Assembly: GCA_018900295.1 (NCBI GenBank)
Contig: JAHIGH010000215.1
Coordinates: forward strand, 1-7,109
Origin: Patescibacteria group bacterium
GTDB lineage: Bacteria; Patescibacteriota; Microgenomatia; Levybacterales; UBA12049
DNA: 7,109 nt
Direction of reading: 5' to 3'
Within the stretch, counting starts at the first letter, position 1; every line of letters starts with the position of its first letter. Positions 1 to 7,100 of the stretch are shown piece by piece. The notes beneath the pieces are model-generated. The model was not told where the DNA came from. It did not search any database and was given only the letters and a program-made list of their open reading frames with translations. The position numbers were made by a program, and so were the translations under genes.

Positions 1-151
1 CCACACCAAAAAGTTCCGCAATTTTTGCCTGCGTGAGCCATATATTTTCATTGCGTAAAAATACTTCTACTTTTACTTTCCCGTTTGGGGTAGTGTAAAG
101 TAAAAATTCAGTGAATCTATTTTGCATAACACTTTGATTATCTTTTTTCAT
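1..151 (-). CDS. RhuM-family protein, N-terminal fragment (cut by window edge)
   Basis: The frame opens with ATG at 151 and stays open for 50 codons to the window edge, so only the N-terminus is seen. The peptide contains FLLYTTPNGKVKVEVF followed by IWLTQAKIAELFGV. This matches the RhuM (virulence protein RhuM) N-terminus, where a short beta hairpin precedes a WLTQ..IAeLFg helix-turn-helix-like segment. RhuM-family proteins are poorly understood and often sit beside or inside restriction-modification loci; some are suggested to act as toxins. An in-frame TAA at 164-166 excludes an earlier start. A second ATG at 127 (codon 9) is possible. No convincing Shine-Dalgarno precedes either start. 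The gene follows the DUF2130 gene on the same strand after a 128-base gap, so it may be a separate transcription unit. The family call rests on the N-terminal motif alone. Confidence 0.8.
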   Translation of the reverse strand, partial: MKKDNQSVMQNRFTEFLLYTTPNGKVKVEVFLRNENIWLTQAKIAELFGV

Positions 152-162
152 AGCTGGTAGGA

Positions 163-168
163 ATTATA
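163..168 (-). promoter_or_regulatory. Possible -10 box (TATAAT) ahead of the RhuM-family gene
   Basis: The minus strand reads a perfect TATAAT here, 11 bases before the ATG at 151. A matching -35 is poor: the hexamer 17 bases upstream is TTCTCT. If used, transcription would begin only a few bases before the ATG and give a nearly leaderless message, which fits the missing Shine-Dalgarno. In AT-rich DNA such a hexamer also arises by chance, so this is weak evidence. Confidence 0.25.
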
Positions 169-279
169 TGAAACTTATCACAATCAGAGAATAATCTTAT
201 CTTTTCCTCCTGTTTTTTTACTACACTTAACTCATGCCCTCATTTCAAATTAACCAAACCGCCTGGAGAGTGGTAGTCG

Positions 280-1713
280 CTATTCTTGACCCTCTTCAAG
301 TGAAAGTAAATCAAATGCTTCAATTTGTTGCATTCCTGATCCGACAAATCCCTGGATAGAGCTTAATATTTTCGCTAGACTTTTTGTCTGTCTGTCAATT
401 TGAGTTTCTCTATCAGCCCACAACCTGGTATAAATTGTCCTTTCTTTATTAACTTGTTCTCTTTGTGCATGCAATGCTTCCGCGAGCTCTCGAACTTGTT
501 GTGCAAACTGGGTACTGCTAAAATACGCAATTAGTTGATCGCCTTTATTCCCTTTATTTTCATTGATCCATTTTTCTCTTGCTACGCTAATCAGGGCTTC
601 TCTTAAGATTGTACCTATAGATTCAACGAGTGCCTGACTACACACCCATATTCCGTCAATTTGCGCCATTCCATTTGTAGCTTGTTTTGGTAAAGTTGTT
701 GTTACAATAATGCCAAACTGCGCCTCTTCTCTCAACAGATCTTCTTTTAATTTCGAGATAAAATCAGCTTTAAATATATTCGTTCGTTTACATTCCCAAA
801 GTATTTTTCCACAGGGCATGCCTTTTCTACTCCTGACAAGTTGTTTTATGTCCGAACCGTTTTTAAATTTTTCGACTTCTGCTATTTCGTCATCAGGGAA
901 CAATTCTGTTAATATACGCTGTACATTGAGCTCCAATACCTCTCCCTGGAGTGGTTGTGAGCCCTGTTGAATTTTTCTTTGAAGCTCGAGTATTTGTTTT
1001 TCTGCGTCCTGAAGTTTTTTATCTTTCTCTGCAATTCTCAAACCCAATTCCTCTTGAGCCTCCCTCTTGGCTGCTTGTTTAATTTTGTCCTGACCTTCAA
1101 GTAGTTTTTTTTCGTACTCAATATCTAATTTATCTTTTTCGTCTTTTAGTTCACGCATCTGTTTGAGCGTACCCCTAATCTGTTCCTGGAGCTCTTTGTT
1201 TTGTTTTTCTCTCGCTTGAGCTTCTTCCTGTGTTGATGTGATTTTATTTTCCAATTCCAGCCTGATTTTATTTTCAGCTTCTTTACGGACGGTTTCGGTA
1301 GTTTTCTTTCTTGTTTCCTCTAATTCCTGCTCATGCGCCAAACGTAATTTATTCTTCTCATTCTTCATTTCACCCATGAGTTTAGATTGTTCTTCAATTT
1401 GTTCCTGAAGTTTGGCATTTTGCTTTGTTTTAGCTTCCGCCTCCTGTTTAGTTGCTTCCATTGATTCTTGCAATTCCTGTTTTATTTTCTTTTCCACTTC
1501 AAGGCGGACAGTTTCAGCAACCTGTTTTTTAGCGACTTCCAGCTCTTTTTTATTATCTAAAGCGAGTTCGTCTTTCTCGCGCTTTAATTTCTCAACTACC
1601 TCTTGATGCTTTTCCTGTACTTCCCGAAGTAGTTTTTCTTCCAGCTCATGCTTATATGCATCGGTTGGTTCAAAAGACTTGCTACAATATGGACATTTAA
1701 TTTGTGTGTTCAT
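280..1713 (-). CDS. DUF2130-family protein: zinc-like motif, long coiled coil, predicted PD-(D/E)xK-like nuclease core
   Basis: This is a 477-residue soluble protein with no signal peptide or membrane segment. Residues 5-22 hold IKCPYC with a later histidine (Cys7, Cys10, His22), resembling half of a zinc finger. Residues about 23-250 are a highly charged Glu/Lys/Gln coiled coil containing a 73-residue repeat. Residues about 255-375 match the DUF2130 core: QGE at 256-258, LFPDDEIAEV at 271-280, Asp288 in GSDIKQLV, and ILWECKR at 304-310, then a TTTLP strand. Glu258/Glu261, Asp288 and Glu307-x-Lys309 have the spacing of a PD-(D/E)xK nuclease active site. The nuclease role is therefore a prediction and no substrate can be named. 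The last 100 residues are helical and charged. The ATG at 1713 lies 21 bases after the ATPase stop, with only a purine-rich AAAGAAAATAAG before it, so cotranscription with that gene is likely. The coil is longer than I expect for the family because of the duplication. Confidence 0.85.
   Translation of the reverse strand: MNTQIKCPYCSKSFEPTDAYKHELEEKLLREVQEKHQEVVEKLKREKDELALDNKKELEVAKKQVAETVRLEVEKKIKQELQESMEATKQEAEAKTKQNAKLQEQIEEQSKLMGEMKNEKNKLRLAHEQELEETRKKTTETVRKEAENKIRLELENKITSTQEEAQAREKQNKELQEQIRGTLKQMRELKDEKDKLDIEYEKKLLEGQDKIKQAAKREAQEELGLRIAEKDKKLQDAEKQILELQRKIQQGSQPLQGEVLELNVQRILTELFPDDEIAEVEKFKNGSDIKQLVRSRKGMPCGKILWECKRTNIFKADFISKLKEDLLREEAQFGIIVTTTLPKQATNGMAQIDGIWVCSQALVESIGTILREALISVAREKWINENKGNKGDQLIAYFSSTQFAQQVRELAEALHAQREQVNKERTIYTRLWADRETQIDRQTKSLAKILSSIQGFVGSGMQQIEAFDLLSLEEGQE
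1024..1593 (-). repeat. 73-residue (219-base) tandem coding repeat in the DUF2130 coiled coil
   Basis: Residues 41-113 and 114-186 of the DUF2130 protein align without gaps, with 33 of 73 positions identical by hand count. A partial third copy covers residues 187 to about 230. Landmarks recur at a constant offset of 73: EKLKREKDEL, GEMKNEKNKL and RELKDEKDKL begin the three copies. AETVRLEVEKKI and TETVRKEAENKI recur at the middle, and AKLQEQI and KELQEQI near the end. This suggests lengthening of the coil by internal duplication, with later divergence. Confidence 0.85.
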
Positions 1714-1734
1714 ATTCTTATTTTCTTTGACTAA

Positions 1735-4101
1735 CTAAATCGTATTTTTTAGTAAAATTTCATAGTGTTTAGGATCTGATTCTTTGACTATATTCAACAA
1801 AATTTTTATTGCATCCTTACTTTCGCTTTTATCTTTATGCTCAATTGTGCTTGTAGGGTCTGAATTATGAGAAAATTCATTAACCAATTTGTATGCCTTG
1901 TTCCAATCCGAAGCACTTATTTTTTCATTTTCTTTCTTGCCCTCATTTAATTCATTTATAATCGCCTCCATTTTTTGCTTTTGGTGTCTTGAATCTGGAA
2001 TCTTAAAATCCGCGAAAATATCAAAAAATCTTCTCGCCATATTTCCGATAGTGTAAAAATCTTCATATTGAGTATCTTGTTTCTCTGAAAATTCTTTGAG
2101 TTTAGCAAATAAAAAGTGATATTCCGATTTATAATTTCGCAATGTTTTATCAAGCTCAACGATTTTTGCTTTTCGCACATCTAATTCGGTAAAATTTTCA
2201 ACCATGAAAAATTCACAAGGCATTGGTTTATCTACCTGCCCACTTGTTTTTGGTTTTTCATTGGCTTTATTCCTTACATGATTGTTCTTGTTGATAAACC
2301 ACTCCTTCACCAAATTAAAAAGTTGAAAATTATGGGTAGAAATAAAAAGTTGCCCCGCTTCTTTGAAATGGGTGCTTATCAATGAAAAACAATGATAAAT
2401 AAAATTTGAATCAAAACTGGAAATCGGATCATCAATAAAAATAATACCGTCCTTGATTTTAAATTCTTTTTCTTCAACCTTAACAATAAAGTACGAAAAG
2501 GCTATTGCGGTCTTTTCGCCCTCGCTTAAATTTTTGGCAGGTTGCCCGTCTCTTTTGATGATATAACCTTTCTTATCACCGTCTAATTCTAGTTTTATTT
2601 CTTCTCTGCCAAAAAATTCTTTTAAGTGTTTATTGATTTTTTCAATTGCCTTGCCGATATTTGAATTCTTTTTCTCTAATTCAGATATGTCAGTATTATT
2701 CTTATTTACAACCCCTAATACTTCTTTTTCCTTTATTTCCGATCCTTTAAGATCGCTTTCAAGTTTTTTATAATCTTGCTCGGAGAGGGCAACAGCAATA
2801 GAATGCAATTCTAATTTTTCTCTAGTCTTTAGTACTTCCGTAGCATGATTTTTTGCCCTTTGATTATGGTTTAAAATAATTTTGTTAAGTTCATCGATGA
2901 TTTCATTTAATAAATCATTATAGTTTTCTGGAGCTTTAACCATTTCTGGAATATCAGGATCGAAAGGATTCTTATATTTTTGTTCTAACCACATCTCGGA
3001 TTGCCAAAGCCAATCATTTTGTTTTTTAATGATTTCATTATATCGTTTTGCCTTGGCTTCATAGTCATTTCTTAAGTCAGGATACAATTCTACATTTTTT
3101 TCAGGAATATTTGTTAATTTTTCTTTTTTAAGGCTTTCTATAAGACGCTTAATGGAGCTTTGCAAATCTTCATAGTCCTTACTAAAATGTCTCGCCAATG
3201 AATCAAAAAGATTGCTATCTAAATCATTTTCACAAAAAAGACATTTTTTAAATTGATTTTTAGATTTATGGATGTCAAATCCTTGTTTCACCCAATTGTT
3301 TAATTCTTCATCAAGCCCACCGTCAACATCTTCGGGGTCCTTTAATCTTTGAAGTAATTCTGAAACAACTTTTTTATCAAGCAAGGATTTTACCCGCGTA
3401 AAAAGGAAGTTGAAATTAACAAGCGGTAATTTAGAAAGAGTAAGTTGATCTTTTTCGGCTTCGCTTTTACTTATTGTCTCATTTTTTTTCTTATCTTCAT
3501 CAGAAAGTATTTTGTCTGTAAACTTATCAACCCCAATACTGTTGATTTTTGCTTCAACCTTTGTTTTGTTATAGTTTTTATCAAAAAGCATATTGGCGAT
3601 TTCTCGACCTAGACCAGTTAAAAAACTACTCTTCGCTTCTTCTTTTGTAGCCTTATTCTTTTTTGCTTCCTCAAGAGCTTTACCGAGCGTAATTTTATCT
3701 GCTTTCAATTGTTCAAGTTGTTTTTTGCTTTCTATGTCTTCTTCGCTTACATAAATAATCGGGTTACAAGAATCTAAAGGATCGAATGAGATATTATCGA
3801 CAATGAAGTCTTCATTAAAAACTTTGATTGGCAAAGTATTCGTAATAGTATCAGTATTTTTTATTGTTCCGTTGTCACTTGTCTTTATTTCAAACTCTCC
3901 ATTCTCTGGATATTGATTAAATTTATCTTTATCATATACGCATTTTTTTTCACAACTCGCGAAAACGCGGGAAGCCGTTGTTTTTCCACTTCTGTTCCAG
4001 CCATAAATTAGATTAAACTTCTTGAATTCTGGTAGTTCCGTCTTCCAGGAAAATTCATGAAAAATTCCAAAGTTCCGTAATTTCGAGATTTTAATAATCA
4101 T
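1735..4101 (-). CDS. RloC/PrrC-like AAA_13 ATPase with zinc-hook CxxC and putative anticodon-nuclease-like C-terminus
   Basis: This is a complete 788-residue cytoplasmic protein. The N-terminal ATPase half starts at once (IIKISKLRNFGIF) and has Walker A GWNRSGKTT at 34-42, then VFNEDFIVDN at 95-103, typical of the AAA_13 family. Coiled-coil arms run from about 120 to 500 and contain CLFC at 287-290, the position of the zinc hook in RloC. The second ATPase half carries the ABC signature LSEGEKTA (525-532), Walker B and D-loop IIFIDDPISSFDS (553-565) and the H-loop STHN (588-591). The C-terminal part (about 655-750) has EYHFLF, NMARRFFDIF (687-696) and NEFSHNS (741-747). In PrrC/RloC this region holds an Arg-x3-Glu plus His triad that cuts tRNA anticodon loops. 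Here the pattern is Arg690-x3-Asp694 with His745. In the family, RloC couples DNA-damage sensing to tRNA cleavage and PrrC is kept silent by a neighbouring restriction enzyme. The gene follows the restriction-modification gene by 5 bases. A plain Rad50/SMC-like ATPase without nuclease activity is the alternative. Confidence 0.85.
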   Translation of the reverse strand: MIIKISKLRNFGIFHEFSWKTELPEFKKFNLIYGWNRSGKTTASRVFASCEKKCVYDKDKFNQYPENGEFEIKTSDNGTIKNTDTITNTLPIKVFNEDFIVDNISFDPLDSCNPIIYVSEEDIESKKQLEQLKADKITLGKALEEAKKNKATKEEAKSSFLTGLGREIANMLFDKNYNKTKVEAKINSIGVDKFTDKILSDEDKKKNETISKSEAEKDQLTLSKLPLVNFNFLFTRVKSLLDKKVVSELLQRLKDPEDVDGGLDEELNNWVKQGFDIHKSKNQFKKCLFCENDLDSNLFDSLARHFSKDYEDLQSSIKRLIESLKKEKLTNIPEKNVELYPDLRNDYEAKAKRYNEIIKKQNDWLWQSEMWLEQKYKNPFDPDIPEMVKAPENYNDLLNEIIDELNKIILNHNQRAKNHATEVLKTREKLELHSIAVALSEQDYKKLESDLKGSEIKEKEVLGVVNKNNTDISELEKKNSNIGKAIEKINKHLKEFFGREEIKLELDGDKKGYIIKRDGQPAKNLSEGEKTAIAFSYFIVKVEEKEFKIKDGIIFIDDPISSFDSNFIYHCFSLISTHFKEAGQLFISTHNFQLFNLVKEWFINKNNHVRNKANEKPKTSGQVDKPMPCEFFMVENFTELDVRKAKIVELDKTLRNYKSEYHFLFAKLKEFSEKQDTQYEDFYTIGNMARRFFDIFADFKIPDSRHQKQKMEAIINELNEGKKENEKISASDWNKAYKLVNEFSHNSDPTSTIEHKDKSESKDAIKILLNIVKESDPKHYEILLKNTI

Positions 4102-4106
4102 AATTC

Positions 4107-7100
4107 TTAAACCTCATCAATTTCTTTCATAACTCTACTTGTTTCTACTAAGGCAACGATCATTTTTTGATAATGCTCTAAATCTTCATTTGTTAGTACT
4201 CGTCCTTTACGATCTTTGAGCCATTTTTGCGCGGGTTGGTAGCCGCCTATGTAGAAATTCCAGGCGACTTCCGGAACATTGCCAAAATATTGTTTATCGT
4301 TTATATAAACTTTTTCATCTTTATAAACCGGTTTTTCTACAGCATCAGTTCCCGATTCCGGATAGGTAGTAATAAATTTATTGACTTTTGGAGATTCCAA
4401 CAGGTGAAGCTGGCGGAGTTCTTGACCCATCTCAACTAACTTTTTGAAGGTCTTAGCGTCTTTGGGATATGGCACACGGGGAAAATCAATTTTCAAAAAC
4501 TCCTTATATTTCTCACGATAGTTTAGTGAATGTAAAACTGCATAAATATAATCAAAAATATCTTCTGGCAAAACTTTGCCAACAATTTTCTCAATTTCGT
4601 TGACTATTTCTGTTTTAAGATTCGGAGTCTTAGCTTCATCTTCATGGTAGAGATAAAGAGGAAAAACATAAGTTTGAAATCCATAAAAATTTAATTCCAT
4701 TAAACTATTAATAGAATAAACAGTGTTGTAAATCCTTGTATTCACTAGACCTCTCATTAAACAAAGTCCTATATTTGATTTCAGTAAGTTTCTCATAAGA
4801 TGCCTCCTTGAATCTCCTCTTGGTATCATTTCATTTATTTTATTTAATGGATAATAAGTGTAACGCACATCAAATGGTTTGTAAAAAACGGGTTGTATAT
4901 TTTTGTAATCTCCTGTTTCAAATAAACTTCTCTTTTCTTCTAATTTCCAGTCGTGAGTATCTTTAAATTTATATTTAGAATGGATTATATCGTTACCCAG
5001 CCTGTTCATGTCCTCCAGCAACTCCTCTACACTTTTCTTGTCGAAGTGGTTTTTTACCAATAAGTTGTCTTTTCTGAATTTAATACCACTGCCATAATTG
5101 AGAAACAATTCATCAATCCTAAATCCTTTGTTATATTCTTCTTCCAATGAGAAATTTTTTGGTACAAAAAAATAATATGGTTCAGAATATTTAAGTTCTT
5201 GCCATTTAATACTTTTCAAATCTTTTTTATTAAGTGCATCAAATTTCTCTATCCTCTTTCCATATAAATCTGCGTGATGTACTTTGCCCAAGTCTCTTTT
5301 TTCTCTTTCTTTCCGAATAAATATATTTATGGATACGCCTTGCTGAATATCAAAGACATTTTCATCTTTACTATTATCTGGTGCGGTTTCTTTCTTTTTA
5401 GAATTTCCATGCAGATCAAGAATGTAGATATCATTAAAGGTTTCTAATAAGTGTTTTCTCATCTGTCTGTGTGTAATACCGTCAATGAATGAGTTATTTG
5501 TGATCATTGCAACAATTCCGCTGCTGTTTTTTTCAATAAAATGCTCAGCAAAACGAATGAATTTAACGTAGTCATCTGATAGAGAGTTAATGTTCTGCTC
5601 GTTTAAGCCAAATTTGTAAGCTTTTGTTAGGTTTTGAATCCACTCTCCTTTATTTGAAGAGCTCACGCTGTACGGAGGATTTCCTACAATTACCATTATC
5701 GGCTTTTCATTTTTTATCTTTGATGCTGCTTTTGCCTCCTCGGCAATGCTTGCTCCAAAATCAAAAGCCAAAAGTTCTGGCTGTTTATTAACATCCTCAA
5801 GTGAGTTGGTTAGATAAATACCAAGCCGCGCTTTGCCAGTGCGGGTTTCATTAAAGTACAAAAATCCTGTTTCTTTAAGCGCCATACTCAACTTCAAATG
5901 AGCGATGGTATAAGGCGCCATCATCAATTCAAAACCGTATAGTCGAGGAAGTAAATCGTGGTGAACATATGACGGCCAACGTCCTTTCTGACCATTATTT
6001 TTTATCCGGGTATAGATTTTCCCTATAACATCGCTAATAAAGGTACCTGTTCCTACAGCCGGATCAAGGATTTGAACTTTATGGATACCATCTTCAGTTT
6101 TTGAAGTATCAGCTAATCCTTCTGCAAGATTGAATTCTTTTTCAAGCAAATAATCCACAGAACGTACGATGAACTGAACAATGGGGAGCGGAGTATAATA
6201 CGCCCCCATTTTTTTACGGAGCGCATCGTCATATTCTTTCAAAAAATCTTCATAAAAATGAATAACCTGATCTTGGCCTCTTTGAGTGCCTTTTTTAGAG
6301 CTGACCTCAAAATGCTGTTTCATCAGTTCAGCAACGTTTGCATGCAAAAAGACTGTACATAATTCATCAACAATGTATGAGAGCCGTTTTTCAAAGTTTC
6401 TTCCTGCTATATGTTCGAAAAAATGTCCCAAAAATGGATTAGAAGCAGGAATAAGATCCCTAGCCTCCTGGCGGCTAAATGAGTCTAAAGAATTGTCATA
6501 AAATCGTGCTACAAAAAGACCGTAAACAAGTGTCTGAGCATACATGTCTGCAAAAGAATCTGTTGTAAGATCGTGGACGAGAAGTCTTTTAATAGTTTCA
6601 TAAACTTTCATGAGTTCGGAGTTCTTACCTGATTCCGATGCCAAAATTTCTTTTATGTTGTTTCGGATTCTTTGTCCTTTTCCTCCCATTATCTTGGCAA
6701 GATGTTTGCCTGATTTAATTGGTTCTTTGTGTGATTGAGTAAAATCTATAAATGTTTTGGTAAGATACTCAAAATTGTTTGGAAATGGGGTAATTATTCG
6801 ACTGTTTTTATCGTATTCCGCAATCTTTATTGGTTCACCGTAGGCTAAACCGTTGCGGTAAAAACGAAATTCGACGTAATCGGTAAGCACGAGATTTGCA
6901 TAACCGAAATACCGAGACATTTGCTCTGATTTTTCAACTTTGTCTAATGATATACCGATATCTTTTGCTTCAATGTATAAAATTGGTACATCGTGGTGGA
7001 TCACTACGAAATCCGGTTTGTTGCCTTGTTTGGCTCTGGCATCATGATCAAAGCGGGAAACATTAATAGATTCGAAAATTCCTTTTAGTAAAATTTCAAA

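Noticed and set aside
152..279. Intrinsic terminator after the DUF2130 gene
   Set aside because: On the minus strand I find only a weak ACCA/TGGT pairing and an A tract rather than a T tract; no GC-rich hairpin followed by T's is visible.
710..970. Plus-strand open frame opposite the DUF2130 nuclease core
   Set aside because: It is antisense to the best-conserved part of a real gene, and its Ser/Phe-rich product is what the complement of a charged protein gives.
1412..1606. Plus-strand open frame opposite the DUF2130 coiled coil
   Set aside because: Its Ser, Phe and Cys content mirrors the complement of Glu and Lys codons, so it is a shadow of the coil.
1956..2180. Small open frame on the minus strand within the ATPase gene (74 codons)
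   Set aside because: It overlaps a conserved coding region in another frame, has no family resemblance and looks like a chance frame in AT-rich DNA.
4227..4439. Plus-strand open frame opposite the C-terminus of the restriction-modification gene
   Set aside because: It is antisense to the conserved ISP-like tail and shows no recognisable motif.
6286..6501. Plus-strand open frame opposite the connector of the restriction-modification gene
   Set aside because: It is antisense to a clear coding region and shows no motif or supporting start context.
4107..7004. Reading the restriction-modification gene as a complete gene starting at GTG 7004
   Set aside because: The same frame continues without a stop for 35 codons to the window edge, and those codons hold the Pro-Asp half of the PD-(D/E)xK site. 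GTG at 7004 is an internal valine.
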